From Collimonas arenae (GTDB lineage: Bacteria > Pseudomonadota > Gammaproteobacteria > Burkholderiales > Burkholderiaceae_D): a stretch of 64,000 bases of DNA. Below the pieces are notes generated by a model, which was not told where the DNA came from, searched no databases, and saw nothing but the letters and a program-made list of their open reading frames with translations. Below, one piece after another: positions 1 to 8,890 of the stretch (positions are counted from its first letter, which is position 1; every line of letters begins with the position of its first letter). The translations under genes were made by a program, and so were the position numbers. The DNA lies in contig NZ_CP009962.1 of the NCBI RefSeq assembly GCF_000786695.1, positions 4,092,001 to 4,156,000 on the forward strand, in the 5' to 3' direction.

Positions 1-405
1 GGCTTCGGCGCCGTAATCGCCGGCTTACCAGGCTTCCTGGTCATCGCCAACGCTCTCAAGAGCATCCCCAACCCACTGGTCAACGAAGCCGTCACCGTCA
101 CCACTTTAGCCGGCGTCACCGGCTCCGCCTCCGGCGGCCTCAGCATTGCGTTAGCAGCGATGTCGCACACTTTCATAGAAAACGCCCAAGCAGCCGGCAT
201 CCCGATGGAAGTGCTACACCGTGTCGCCGCCATGGCCAGCGGCGGCATGGACACCCTGCCGCACAATGGTGCGGTGATTACCCTGCTGGCAGTAACCGGA
301 CTCTCGCATCGCCAATCCTACAAGGATATTTTTGTAGTGACAATGATCAAGACCGCCGCTGTGTTTGTCGTAATTGGCGCCTACTATCTGACAGGTATCG
401 TATAG
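1..405 (+). CDS. GntP-family permease, 3' end only
   Basis: The frame is open from base 1 and stops at 403-405, so the N-terminal part lies outside the window. The visible 134 residues are hydrophobic, with a Gly/Ala-rich stretch (TGSASGGLSIAL) and the segment MDTLPHNGAVITLL, which are typical of the C-terminal half of GntP-type proton symporters for gluconate or 3-hydroxybutyrate. The protein should be an inner-membrane carrier for a small hydroxy-acid. The last predicted helix ends in YYLTGIV just before the stop. Substrate cannot be decided from this part. The next gene on the right is on the other strand and is separated by a repeat-filled gap. Confidence 0.82.
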   Translation, partial: GFGAVIAGLPGFLVIANALKSIPNPLVNEAVTVTTLAGVTGSASGGLSIALAAMSHTFIENAQAAGIPMEVLHRVAAMASGGMDTLPHNGAVITLLAVTGLSHRQSYKDIFVVTMIKTAAVFVVIGAYYLTGIV

Positions 406-438
406 AAAAAGCACAGCAACGCAATTGAGGTCGTCCAG

Positions 439-539
439 GCTTTTGAAGTTGCCGTTGCTTTTGAAGTTGCCGTTGCTTTTGAAGTTGCCGTTGCTTTTGA
501 AGTTGCCGTTGCTTTTGAAGTTGCCGTTGCTTTTGAAGT
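439..539. repeat. 18-bp tandem repeat, five perfect copies plus a partial
   Basis: The unit GCTTTTGAAGTTGCCGTT is repeated perfectly at 439-456, 457-474, 475-492, 493-510 and 511-528. A truncated sixth copy runs from 529 to about 539. Because 18 is a multiple of three, frames across it stay open and give artificial repeated peptides, which are not believed to be genes. The array begins 33 bp after the permease stop codon. The lack of divergence between copies points to recent expansion by slippage. Confidence 0.95.
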
Positions 540-558
540 GCCCCGCATTGAGAACTTG

Positions 559-650
559 CCAAAAGAGGCGGGTGCCGGTCGGGAATTGTGAGACACATGT
601 CTGAGCGCAGCGAGTTTGTGTCTCACCCGACTGGCACGCGCCTCTTTTGG
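559..650. repeat. 92-bp inverted repeat (large hairpin)
   Basis: The outer arms CCAAAAGAGGCG (559-570) and CGCCTCTTTTGG (639-650) match perfectly. The pairing continues inward through GTGCCGGTCGGG with one mismatch and one G-T pair. An inner arm GTGAGACACA (588-597) pairs with TGTGTCTCAC (617-626). The loop is about 19 bases. It is non-coding and has no U-tract, so it is not a classical terminator. It looks like a dispersed intergenic palindrome of the REP/BIME kind. Confidence 0.8.
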
Positions 651-698
651 GGACCTGACCGCAGGGAAGGCAAGGGCTTTGCGGTCGCCTTCTTTTTG

Positions 699-745
699 GT
701 TACTTTTCTTGCGCCCGGCCAGGGGGCGAAGCAAGAAAAAGTGAC
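699..745. repeat. inverted repeat, dispersed-repeat type
   Basis: GTTACTTTTCTTGC (699-712) pairs with GCAAGAAAAAGTGAC (731-745) around a loop containing GCCC/GGGC. It is followed at once by a small GC hairpin (GCCGGG 751-756 with CCCGGC). The phrase TTTTTGGTTACTTTTCTTGC and its inverted partner GCAAGAAAAAGTGACTAG are familiar to me from intergenic repeats of beta- and gamma-proteobacteria. That is recollection, not a search result. Confidence 0.7.
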
Positions 746-803
746 TAGCTGCCGGGCTACCCCCGGCTTGCATCCACGGAGTAGCAAATTCTTTATTTAC
801 TAA

Positions 804-895
804 CGCAAGCACTCTGTGGCCCGTTAAAAGGGGTCAGAGTAATTTTCGCAAAGAGCGCGAAAAAAAACTCCGACCCCATTTAACTCGTGCTTGCG
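804..895. repeat. REP-like inverted repeat with GGGGTCAGAGT core
   Basis: The core GGGGTCAGAGT (830-840) pairs with ACTCCGACCCC with one mismatch. Next to it GTTAAAA pairs roughly with TTTAAC, and TTTTCGC pairs with GCGAAAA across a short spacer. Farther out CGCAAGCAC (804-812) matches GTGCTTGCG (887-895) perfectly. The GGGGTCAGAGTAATTTTCGC core is a motif I associate with REP elements mobilised in trans by REP-associated tyrosine transposases in beta-proteobacteria. No such transposase is in the window. The element sits 19 bp from the 3' end of the sensor kinase gene. Confidence 0.75.
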
Positions 896-913
896 ATTGC
901 CGGCTGCAAAAGG

Positions 914-2272
914 TCAGCTCAATGCCGGCAACCGCAAAGTAGCCTCCAACCCACCCGCAGGATGATTCCTCAACTGCAAACTAGCCCGATGATTCTCAGC
1001 GATATTGCGCGCAATCGTCAGCCCAAGTCCAGTCCCCCCCGTATCCCGCGAACGCGAAGTCTCCAGCCGGAAAAACGGATCAAACACCGTCTCCAGCAAC
1101 TCCGCAGGAATTCCCACGCCGCCATCGCGAATCCGGATCACAATATCGCTACCCTCGCGCTCCAATTGCAAACGCGCATAGCGTCCATATTTCGTCGCAT
1201 TATCAACTAGGTTGATCAGGCAACGCCGCAAAGCGTTAGGCTGCGCCACGATCGAAGCACGGGTGCGCCCTTCCAGCGTGACGTCCTGCCGCGCATCAGC
1301 CGCATCGGCGCAAACACTGTCCAGCAAGGAATCGATATCCAGCTTCTGCATCGGTTCCGCCGAATCCATGCTACGCGCCAGGTCCAGTCCTTCACGCACC
1401 ATGCTTTGCATGACCGCCAGGTCTTCCAGCAGTTTATGCCGCAACTCACCATCGCCGACTTTTTCCAGACGCAGGCGCAATCTGGTCAACGGCGTTTGCA
1501 AATCATGAGTGATCGCGGCCAGCATATGGGTCCGATGCTGGATCTGCCGTTTGATGCGCGCTTGCATGGCGTTGAAGGCGGTGGCGGCCTGCCGCACTTC
1601 GGTCGGGCCGCTTTCATCCAGCGGCGGACGGTCAATGTCGCTGCCGAGTTCGCCGGCGGCATTTGCCAGCAACTGGATCGGCCGCGCCGTCATCTTCGCC
1701 ACGATAAACGCCAGCACCGCGATCAACAGCATGAACATGGCAAAATACAGTGAAGGAAAAGGCATGCCGGGCGGTCTACCGCCAGGCGCGCCAGGCTCGC
1801 GCATGACGCGCAATTTGATCTTCAGGAGGGCGCCGTCTTTCAGGCTGACATATACCGCCTGGCATTCATCGAAATGCCTGGGATCGGGACCTCTGCGCTC
1901 ACGCAGTTTGCAGTCCTTCTGCTTGGTGACTGTCACATAGCGATCATTGCCCAGCTTGGATTTGATCGCTGCCGCCAACGACGGATTGTCGTCGGCGGTT
2001 GGCGCTGCCTCCTGGACGAGATATGATTCTAGACCGAATTTCTCGCTGGTTTGCAGCACAATCGAGCGTGTATCAGGACCGACATTGTCGATCGAAATGA
2101 CAGTCTGTTCGATGCGATCGGCAATTCGCGATTCGTACCACTCCTTGAAATTCTTGCGTCGCTCGCTATCCGCCAGCCAGCCTGTACTGCCGACCGCAAC
2201 CAGAATCCCGGCCAGCAGAATCAGGAATACCCGGTTCGCAACCGAACCAAAAAAATTTCTCACGGACAGCAT
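914..2272 (-). CDS. EnvZ-type sensor histidine kinase
   Basis: This 452-residue inner-membrane kinase should phosphorylate the OmpR-type regulator encoded just upstream (2318-3040, 45 bp gap, same strand). One membrane segment lies near residues 13-32 and a second near 173-193. They enclose a periplasmic sensor region of about 140 residues that matches nothing I recognise. A HAMP linker follows. The dimerisation/phosphoacceptor box is AAITHDLQTPLTRLRLRLEKV-like with the histidine near residue 256. The ATPase domain shows the N-box (INLVDNATKYG), G1 (RDGGVGIP), F (DPFFR) and G2 (GTGLGLTIA) motifs. It is a complete kinase by family standards. The stimulus is unknown; the divergent Spy-like gene suggests envelope stress. 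Confidence 0.93.
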   Translation of the reverse strand: MLSVRNFFGSVANRVFLILLAGILVAVGSTGWLADSERRKNFKEWYESRIADRIEQTVISIDNVGPDTRSIVLQTSEKFGLESYLVQEAAPTADDNPSLAAAIKSKLGNDRYVTVTKQKDCKLRERRGPDPRHFDECQAVYVSLKDGALLKIKLRVMREPGAPGGRPPGMPFPSLYFAMFMLLIAVLAFIVAKMTARPIQLLANAAGELGSDIDRPPLDESGPTEVRQAATAFNAMQARIKRQIQHRTHMLAAITHDLQTPLTRLRLRLEKVGDGELRHKLLEDLAVMQSMVREGLDLARSMDSAEPMQKLDIDSLLDSVCADAADARQDVTLEGRTRASIVAQPNALRRCLINLVDNATKYGRYARLQLEREGSDIVIRIRDGGVGIPAELLETVFDPFFRLETSRSRDTGGTGLGLTIARNIAENHRASLQLRNHPAGGLEATLRLPALS

Positions 2273-2317
2273 TCCTTTTCTACTGCACAGCCGGCGTCAT
2301 TGAATAACGCTGTCGCA

Positions 2318-3040
2318 TCATGACTCCACTGTCACCGCAGTAGCCAGCACGTAGCCTTCGTTTCGCACGGTCTTGATAATCACCGGCGTGCGGGCGTCGT
2401 CGCCCAGTTTCTGGCGCAGACGGCTGATCTGGATATCCACCGAACGGTCGAAAGGATCGGATTCACGGCCTTGCGTCAGCTCCAGCAGCTGATCGCGGTT
2501 CAGCACACGGTTCGGATGATCCAGGAACACCTTGAGAATGCGATATTCGGCGCCCGACAAGGCCACCACCAGGCCATCGCTGTTAACCAGATGACGCGCG
2601 ATCAGATCCAGGGTCCAGTGACCAAACTGGATTTGCTGAGCCTCCGGCGACGCCATGTTCGGCGGCAAAGCCTGGGTGCGGCGCAACACGCTGCGGATGC
2701 GGGCGAACAGTTCACGCGGCTCGAACGGTTTCGATAAATAATCGTCGGCACCCATTTCCAGACCCAGAATGCGGTCCAGCGGCTCGCCGCGAGCGGTCAG
2801 CATGATCACCGGGATATTCGAGTCGGCGCGCAAGTTGCGGCACAGTGTCAGACCGTCTTCGCCCGGCAAGGTCAGATCCAGCACAACCAGGTCGACCCGG
2901 GTTTCCGACAGCACTTTGCGCATGTCGCTGCCGTTGGTCGCCATCAGGGTGCGGAAGCCGTTGGCATCCAGGTATTCGGCCAGCAAAGTCCGGATTTCGT
3001 GGTCGTCGTCGACCACCAATATATGAGCAGCGGTTTCCAT
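2318..3040 (-). CDS. OmpR-family response regulator
   Basis: This 240-residue protein has a receiver domain (about 1-120) and a winged-helix DNA-binding domain (about 140-235). The acidic pocket is VVDDD near residues 9-13, the phosphoacceptor is D55 in VVLDLTLPGEDG, and the conserved lysine is in DDYLSKPFEPREL. The C-terminal recognition region reads SVDIQISRLRQKLGDD, as in OmpR/RstA-like regulators. It is the first gene of a two-gene operon with the kinase. It is divergent from the Spy-like gene at 3420, and three ATACAAAGC copies in the gap are candidate binding sites. Confidence 0.95.
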   Translation of the reverse strand: METAAHILVVDDDHEIRTLLAEYLDANGFRTLMATNGSDMRKVLSETRVDLVVLDLTLPGEDGLTLCRNLRADSNIPVIMLTARGEPLDRILGLEMGADDYLSKPFEPRELFARIRSVLRRTQALPPNMASPEAQQIQFGHWTLDLIARHLVNSDGLVVALSGAEYRILKVFLDHPNRVLNRDQLLELTQGRESDPFDRSVDIQISRLRQKLGDDARTPVIIKTVRNEGYVLATAVTVES

Positions 3041-3160
3041 ATGCTTGATTATCCTAGGTGCTGCAGTGAGACCGGGGTACGGTCAATCCAAAAAACAAGG
3101 TGAAAAATAAGGCTGAAAAATAAAGCTATTTATGCCAGCAATAACAAACAATCACGAAGT

Positions 3161-3333
3161 ATACAAAGCTAACTATATCTGATGTACGCCGGCAACGAGT
3201 ATTTGTCGTTTTCAGGATTATGGCAAGCTGGCGCAAGAAATACGATAGTAATTTGTATATTGGCATATCTGCCATGGCCGTCGACACTTTGCGATACAAA
3301 GCAAACTTGATGCCATACACGTGGATACAAAGC
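3161..3333 (+). promoter_or_regulatory. three ATACAAAGC direct repeats in the divergent gap
   Basis: The 379-bp gap 3041-3419 between the regulator and the Spy-like gene holds three exact copies of ATACAAAGC at 3161-3169, 3294-3302 and 3325-3333. The last two are 31 bp apart, about three helical turns. OmpR-family proteins bind direct repeats, so these may be operator half-sites for the adjacent regulator. This is inference from position and repetition. I see no convincing -10/-35 pair or coding sequence in the rest of the gap. Confidence 0.35.
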
Positions 3334-3419
3334 CCCTCCTCTATGAAAAACCGGCGATACACCAGCGCGTTCCAATGCGAACTGTGCAGATGGCACTCAC
3401 ATTCATAGAAGGACTCATC

Positions 3420-3926
3420 ATGTTCAAGCTTCGCAAACAACTACTGATCGGCGTGACTGCACTGAGCATTGCAGCCGTAGGCCTGACGGCCTACGCCCAG
3501 ACGGATGGCGCAAAAAAGGGCCCGCCGACACCGGAACAACAAGCCAAATTTGCCGACCACATGGCAAAAATGCAGGCCAAATGGCATGACGACCTGAAGA
3601 TCACCGCAGCGCAGGAGCCGGCCTGGCAGACCTTCATCGGTAAAATCAAGCCGGTCAAGCCAGCCGTACCGCCACAACGCCCAAGCAAGGAAGACTGGGC
3701 CAAGCTAACCGCCCCTGAACGTCTGGATCATCAAATGGAATTCTTGAAACGGGCAGAAACCCGCCTGGCTGAACATACTGCCGCAGTCAAGGAGTTCTAT
3801 GCGGTGCTGACGCCGGTACAGCAAAAAGTCTTCGACGAGCACTTCAAACGCCTGGAACAGCATCGCTTCGGCCATCGCGGCTTTCACCGCGGCGGTCCTG
3901 ATGGCGGCCCTGACGGCCGTCCGTAA
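3420..3926 (+). CDS. Spy/CpxP-like periplasmic protein with LTxxQ motifs
   Basis: I start this 168-residue protein at the ATG at 3420, which follows GAAGGA by about 6 bp and gives a clean signal peptide (MFKLRKQLLIGVTALSIAAV... cleaved near AYAQ). An in-frame upstream extension would bury the signal peptide. The mature part is charged and helical, with ITAAQ and LTPVQ motifs like the LTxxQ motif of Spy/CpxP, which are periplasmic chaperones and stress modulators. The tail is rich in His, Gly, Pro and Arg (HRFGHRGFHRGGPDGG), which could bind metal. It is divergent from an OmpR/EnvZ pair, a layout reminiscent of CpxP-CpxRA. Confidence 0.8.
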   Translation: MFKLRKQLLIGVTALSIAAVGLTAYAQTDGAKKGPPTPEQQAKFADHMAKMQAKWHDDLKITAAQEPAWQTFIGKIKPVKPAVPPQRPSKEDWAKLTAPERLDHQMEFLKRAETRLAEHTAAVKEFYAVLTPVQQKVFDEHFKRLEQHRFGHRGFHRGGPDGGPDGRP

Positions 3927-4276
3927 CGAAAACCCGGCGCCAGATCCATCCTGGCCCGACTTTTCCGGGCAAATGACGAAGCCCCGGCAGTTGTGCTGAT
4001 TAAACTTTAGCAAGCCATAGCCAGCGCACTTTCGAGGTTTCATGATTTGCCTGGCGCCCTGCCTCAGGGCCCCATCCCAATTGCTGTCCACCACGCTTGC
4101 GGCTACACTGCCCAGCACGCACCTTTCATAAAATTGAAACAATTTCTAATAAATACACACGCCCGTAAAATTTACTCGCTAAACTCATGTAATTAAATTT
4201 CATAATCCGCCGAGCGCCAGTTCCGGCGGATATCAGCATTGCATCTGACCACACTCTGACTGACCTCCTGCCTGCG
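3927..4276. other. 350-bp intergenic region before the RND operon
   Basis: There is no gene here that I can support. The left half is GC-rich with only short self-complementary runs. The right half (about 4130-4200) turns AT-rich, with TTGAAACAATTTC and several TAAA/TAAT runs, and is the likely promoter area for the efflux operon. I cannot point to a matched -35/-10 pair. Confidence 0.4.
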
Positions 4277-5713
4277 ATGACTACTACACCGACTCCAAAA
4301 ATCGACCAACCCAGCCAGCCGCAAAGCCGGCCCGTTCCACTCCCGAACAAGCATCAAGGCGGGTTCCAGCGCGGCTGGCTGTGGCTGATTGCAGTTGTTG
4401 TACTGGCGGCGGCCGCTTACCTGATCTGGGGCAGGAATCATCAGCCCGCAGATGCTGCGGGAGCAGCAAGCGGACAAGGATCAAAGGGCGGCGCAGGCGG
4501 CAAAGGCAGCAAGCGCGGTGCTTTCGCCGGCGCAGGCGGGCCGTTGCCGGTTGGGGTCGCGGTAGCCAAAACGGGCGATATCAATATCTATATCTCGGGC
4601 CTGGGCAGCGTCACTCCCGAAGCCACGGCGACAGTCAAAAGCCGGGTCAACGGACAGTTGATGAAATTGCACTTCAAAGAAGGACAGATCGTCAAGGAAG
4701 GCGCTTTGCTGGCGGAACTCGATCCGCGCCCTTACCAGGTAGCCGTGACGCAAGCCGAAGGTCAGCTGGCCAAAGACACTGCTCTGCTGAAGGCTGCTCA
4801 AATCGATTTGCAACGCTACCGCACATTGCTGGCGCAGGATTCCATCGCCAGCCAGCAGGTCGATACCCAGGCCGCGCTGGTCAAACAATATGAAGGTACC
4901 GTCAAGTCGGACCAGGGCTCACTCGACAGCGCCCGCCTGCAATTGACCTATTCGCGTATTACCGCCCCTATCAGCGGCCGCCTCGGCTTGCGCCAGGTCG
5001 ATCTCGGCAATATAGTCCAGAGCAGCGACGCCAACGGCATCGTCGTGATCACCCAGCTGCAGCCGATTACCACCGTATTCAGCATCCCTGAAGATAATAT
5101 TCCCGGCGTCATGAAGCAAATCCAGGCTGGCAAGAAGTTGCCAACCGACGTTTGGGACCGCGACCAGAAAAACAAGCTCGACAGCGGCAACTTGCTGACC
5201 ATCGACAACCAGGTCGACAGCACTACCGGTACGGTGAAACTGAAGGCGGAAACTCCCAATGCCAATTACGCCTTGTTCCCGAGTCAATTTGTAAATGCCC
5301 GCATGCTGCTCGATACGCGCCACGATGCAATCGTGATCCCTAACGCGGCCATCCAGCGCGGCGCCAAGGGCACTTTCGTCTATGTGGTAAAACCGGACCA
5401 CACCGTCGCCATCCGCCAGGTAACGGCTGGCCCGACCGAGGGTGAATCGACCGCCATCGAACAAGGCATCGCCACCGGCGAAACGGTCGTCGTCGACGGC
5501 ATCGACAAACTGAAGGAAGGCGCAAAAGTGGAACCTGTGGCGCGCGGCGGCGCGGCGGCGACTACAAGCGCAGCAGCCTCGTCCGACGCCAGCAGCGCCA
5601 GCGCCCATCAAGGCGGCCACCGTCACCGCCAGGATTCCAGCGGCAGTACTGCCGCCGCCAGCGGAGCCCCAACTGCGCCGGCACCCGCCGCCAATAAAAG
5701 CGCCAGCCAATAA
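4277..5713 (+). CDS. mdtA: MdtA-like RND efflux periplasmic adaptor
   Basis: This 478-residue membrane-fusion protein links the inner-membrane pumps encoded next to the outer-membrane channel. A cytoplasmic leader of about 35 residues precedes one membrane helix ([19 protein letters not shown], about 36-54). A Gly/Lys-rich linker, the lipoyl-like barrel sandwich ([30 protein letters not shown]), a coiled-coil hairpin and the beta-barrel with [18 protein letters not shown] follow. The C-terminal 70 residues are low-complexity Ala/Ser with [10 protein letters not shown], longer than usual for MdtA. It is the first gene of a four-gene operon, 17 bp ahead of the first pump. No strong ribosome binding site precedes the ATG. 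Confidence 0.9.
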   Translation: MTTTPTPKIDQPSQPQSRPVPLPNKHQGGFQRGWLWLIAVVVLAAAAYLIWGRNHQPADAAGAASGQGSKGGAGGKGSKRGAFAGAGGPLPVGVAVAKTGDINIYISGLGSVTPEATATVKSRVNGQLMKLHFKEGQIVKEGALLAELDPRPYQVAVTQAEGQLAKDTALLKAAQIDLQRYRTLLAQDSIASQQVDTQAALVKQYEGTVKSDQGSLDSARLQLTYSRITAPISGRLGLRQVDLGNIVQSSDANGIVVITQLQPITTVFSIPEDNIPGVMKQIQAGKKLPTDVWDRDQKNKLDSGNLLTIDNQVDSTTGTVKLKAETPNANYALFPSQFVNARMLLDTRHDAIVIPNAAIQRGAKGTFVYVVKPDHTVAIRQVTAGPTEGESTAIEQGIATGETVVVDGIDKLKEGAKVEPVARGGAAATTSAAASSDASSASAHQGGHRHRQDSSGSTAAASGAPTAPAPAANKSASQ

Positions 5714-5730
5714 CCGGTTGTAAAGAACGC

Positions 5731-8700
5731 ATGAATCCTTCACGCCAGTTTATTCTCCGGCCGGTCGCCACATCCCTGTTGATGCTGGCGATTTTCCTGG
5801 CCGGTATCGTCGCCTACAAGCAGCTACCGCTTTCGGCGCTGCCGGAAGTCGACTATCCAACCATCCAGGTGGTAACGCTCTACCCTGGCGCCAGCCCGGA
5901 CGTCATGACTTCGTCGGTGACGGCGCCGCTGGAGCGGCAATTCGGCCAGATGCCGGGCCTCAACCAGATGTCGTCGACCAGTTCGGGCGGCGCTTCGGTC
6001 ATCACGCTGCAATTCAGCCTGGACCTGAGCCTCGATATCGCCGAACAGGAAGTCCAGGCCGCGATTAACGCCGGCAGTAACCTGTTGCCGGCCGATCTGC
6101 CGACGCCGCCGATCTATAACAAGGTCAATCCGGCCGATACGCCGATCCTGTCGCTGTCGATTACGTCCAAGACCCTGCCGCTGCCGAAGGTGCAGGATCT
6201 GATCGATACCCGTCTGGCGCAAAAAATTTCGCAAGTGCCGGGCGTCGGCCTGGTCAGTTTGTCCGGCGGCCAGCGGCCAGCTGTGCGGCTGCAACTGAAT
6301 CCGCGCGCGATCGCCGCGCTTGGGATGAATCTTGACGATGTCCGTACCGCCATCGGCAACGCCAACGTCAATCAGGCCAAGGGCAGTTTCGACGGACCGT
6401 CGCGCGCCTCGACCATCGACGCCAACGACCAGCTACGTTCGGCCGACGAATACCGTAACCTGATCATCGCCTACAAGAGCGGCGCGCCGATCCGCATCTC
6501 GGATATCGCCGACGTAGTCGACGATGCGGAAAACGTGCGGCTGGCGGCCTGGGCCAACCAGTCGCCGGCAATCATCCTGAATATCCAGCGACAACCGGGC
6601 GCCAACGTCATCGGCGTGGTCGACAGCATCAAGAAGATCCTGCCGCAGCTGCAAGATACCCTGCCCGGCGCCATCGATGTCCAGATCCTGACCGACCGCA
6701 CCACCACCATCCGCGCCTCGGTGTCGGACGTGCAATTCGAGCTGCTGCTGTCGATCGCCCTGGTGGTGATGGTGATCTTCCTGTTCCTGCGCAGCGTACC
6801 TGCCACCATCATCCCCAGCGTTGCGGTGCCGCTGTCGCTGATCGGTACTTTCGGCATCATGTACATGACCGGATTCTCGGTCAACAACCTGACGCTCATG
6901 GCGCTCACCATCGCCACCGGCTTCGTGGTCGACGATGCGATCGTGATGATCGAAAATATCTCGCGCTATATCGAAGAAGGCATGAAGCCCCTGCAGGCCG
7001 CCCTGAAAGGCGCTGAACAGATCGGCTTCACCATCATTTCTCTGACATTTTCGCTGATTGCGGTGTTGATTCCATTGCTGTTCATGGGTGACGTCGTGGG
7101 CCGCTTGTTCCGTGAATTCGCCATCACGCTGGCGGTAGCGATCTTGATCTCCGCCGTGATTTCGCTGACGCTGACACCGATGATGTGCGCCAAACTGCTG
7201 CATCATATCCCCGACGAAAAGCAGGGCTGGTTCTACCGCAAGAGTGGCGAATTTCTCGACCGCATCATTGCCCGCTACGGTGTAGCTCTGGAATGGGTGC
7301 TGCGGCATCAGTTCTCGACCCTGATCGTAGCCATCGGCACGCTGGTGCTGACCGCAGTGCTGTATATATTCATTCCGAAAGGCTTTTTCCCGGTACAAGA
7401 TACCGGCGTCATCCAGGGCATCTCCGAAGCGGACCAGTCAGTGTCCTTTTCTGCCATGGCTACACGGCAGCAGGCGTTGGCGGCGGTGGTGCTGAAAGAT
7501 CCCGCTGTCGAAAGCCTGTCTTCCTTCATCGGCGTCGACGGCACCAACGCCACTCTCAACAGCGGCCGCATGCTAATCAACCTGAAGCCGCGCGATGAGC
7601 GCAACATGAGCGCCAGCGACATTATCCGTCGCCTGCAGCCGGAGCTGGACCGCCAAGTCGGCGGCATCACCTTGTACATGCAGCCGGTGCAGGACTTGAC
7701 GATTGAAGACAGCGTCAGCCGTACCCAATACCAGTTCAGCATCCAGGATTCCAATGCCGATGAACTGAGCATCTGGGTGCCCAAGCTGATCGATCGCTTG
7801 CGCCAGATTCCGGAACTGGCGGATATTGCCAGCAACCAGCAAGATCTTGGCCTGCAAGCCTATATCGCGATTGACCGCGATGCGGCGTCTCGCCTCGGCA
7901 TCACCACTGCGGCAATCGACAATGCTTTATACAATGCCTTCGGCCAGCGTCTGATCTCCACCATCTATACCCAGTCGAACCAGTACCGGGTGGTGATGGA
8001 AGTCAAACCGGAATTCCAGAAAGGCCCGGCGGCGCTGAACAGCATTTACCTGGTCGCCGGCAATGGCAACCAGGTGCCGCTGTCGAGCATCGCCACCATT
8101 GAGGAGCGTACTTCGCCATTGGTGGTGAACCATATCGGCCAGTTCCCTGCCACCACGATTTCCTTCAACCTGGCGGCCGGCGCATCGCTCGGCAACGCGG
8201 TCAAGGCGATCCATGCGGCGGAACAGGATATCGGCCTGCCGGCCAGCATCCAGACCAGCTTCCAGGGCGCCGCGCTGGCGTTCCAGGCTTCGCTCAGCAA
8301 TACCCTGCTGCTGATCCTGGCGGCGATCATCACCATGTACATCGTGCTCGGCGTGCTGTACGAAAGCTATATCCACCCGATCACCATCCTGTCGACCTTG
8401 CCGTCGGCCGGGGTCGGCGCCCTGCTGTCTCTGATGATCGCCGGTAGCGATCTTGGCATCATCGGCATTATCGGGATCATCCTGCTGATCGGTATCGTCA
8501 AGAAAAACGCCATCATGATGATCGACTTTGCGCTGGATGCCGAGCGCAACGAGGGCAAGAGCCCGCGTGACGCCATCTACCAGGCTTGCCTATTGCGTTT
8601 CCGCCCGATCCTGATGACCACCATGGCGGCCTTGCTGGGCGCGTTGCCTTTGATGCTGGGTAGCGGCGTCGGCTCCGAGCTGCGGCAGCCGCTGGGGATT

Positions 8701-8883
8701 ACCATGGTCGGCGGTTTGCTGGTTTCGCAAGTGCTGACGCTGTTCACGACACCGGTCATCTATCTGGCGTTCGACAACCTGGCGCGCCGCGTGCGGGAAC
8801 GCTTCGGCGACAAGGACGCCGATAGCGACGAGGGCGATGATAGCCAGCATGGCGACGCTAGCGCGGAGCCGGTTAAGCCGTGA
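5731..8883 (+). CDS. mdtB: MdtB-like RND multidrug efflux pump subunit
   Basis: This 1050-residue protein is the full length of an HAE1-type resistance-nodulation-division transporter. It begins [21 protein letters not shown] as MdtB does. The transmembrane relay residues are visible: the adjacent aspartates in TM4 ([13 protein letters not shown]) and the lysine in TM10 ([15 protein letters not shown]). The F-box-like [11 protein letters not shown] marks the second half. It should use the proton gradient to export drugs or bile-salt-like compounds. In E. coli MdtB and MdtC form a heterotrimer, and both partners are present here, 7 bp apart. The charged C-terminus ([16 protein letters not shown]) is unremarkable. 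Confidence 0.95.
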   Translation: MNPSRQFILRPVATSLLMLAIFLAGIVAYKQLPLSALPEVDYPTIQVVTLYPGASPDVMTSSVTAPLERQFGQMPGLNQMSSTSSGGASVITLQFSLDLSLDIAEQEVQAAINAGSNLLPADLPTPPIYNKVNPADTPILSLSITSKTLPLPKVQDLIDTRLAQKISQVPGVGLVSLSGGQRPAVRLQLNPRAIAALGMNLDDVRTAIGNANVNQAKGSFDGPSRASTIDANDQLRSADEYRNLIIAYKSGAPIRISDIADVVDDAENVRLAAWANQSPAIILNIQRQPGANVIGVVDSIKKILPQLQDTLPGAIDVQILTDRTTTIRASVSDVQFELLLSIALVVMVIFLFLRSVPATIIPSVAVPLSLIGTFGIMYMTGFSVNNLTLMALTIATGFVVDDAIVMIENISRYIEEGMKPLQAALKGAEQIGFTIISLTFSLIAVLIPLLFMGDVVGRLFREFAITLAVAILISAVISLTLTPMMCAKLLHHIPDEKQGWFYRKSGEFLDRIIARYGVALEWVLRHQFSTLIVAIGTLVLTAVLYIFIPKGFFPVQDTGVIQGISEADQSVSFSAMATRQQALAAVVLKDPAVESLSSFIGVDGTNATLNSGRMLINLKPRDERNMSASDIIRRLQPELDRQVGGITLYMQPVQDLTIEDSVSRTQYQFSIQDSNADELSIWVPKLIDRLRQIPELADIASNQQDLGLQAYIAIDRDAASRLGITTAAIDNALYNAFGQRLISTIYTQSNQYRVVMEVKPEFQKGPAALNSIYLVAGNGNQVPLSSIATIEERTSPLVVNHIGQFPATTISFNLAAGASLGNAVKAIHAAEQDIGLPASIQTSFQGAALAFQASLSNTLLLILAAIITMYIVLGVLYESYIHPITILSTLPSAGVGALLSLMIAGSDLGIIGIIGIILLIGIVKKNAIMMIDFALDAERNEGKSPRDAIYQACLLRFRPILMTTMAALLGALPLMLGSGVGSELRQPLGITMVGGLLVSQVLTLFTTPVIYLAFDNLARRVRERFGDKDADSDEGDDSQHGDASAEPVKP

Positions 8884-8890
8884 TGACAGC

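Noticed and set aside
439..539. Possible CRISPR array
   Set aside because: The repeats are directly adjacent without spacers, so it is a tandem array.
347..812. Open frames on the minus strand across the 18-bp tandem array and palindromes
   Set aside because: They only translate the repeat unit (repeated KATATS or QLQKQR peptides), have no ribosome site, and stay open because 18 is divisible by three.
4919..5743. 274-residue frame opposite the MdtA-like gene
   Set aside because: It is the antisense shadow of a well-conserved efflux adaptor in high-GC DNA, with no family resemblance.
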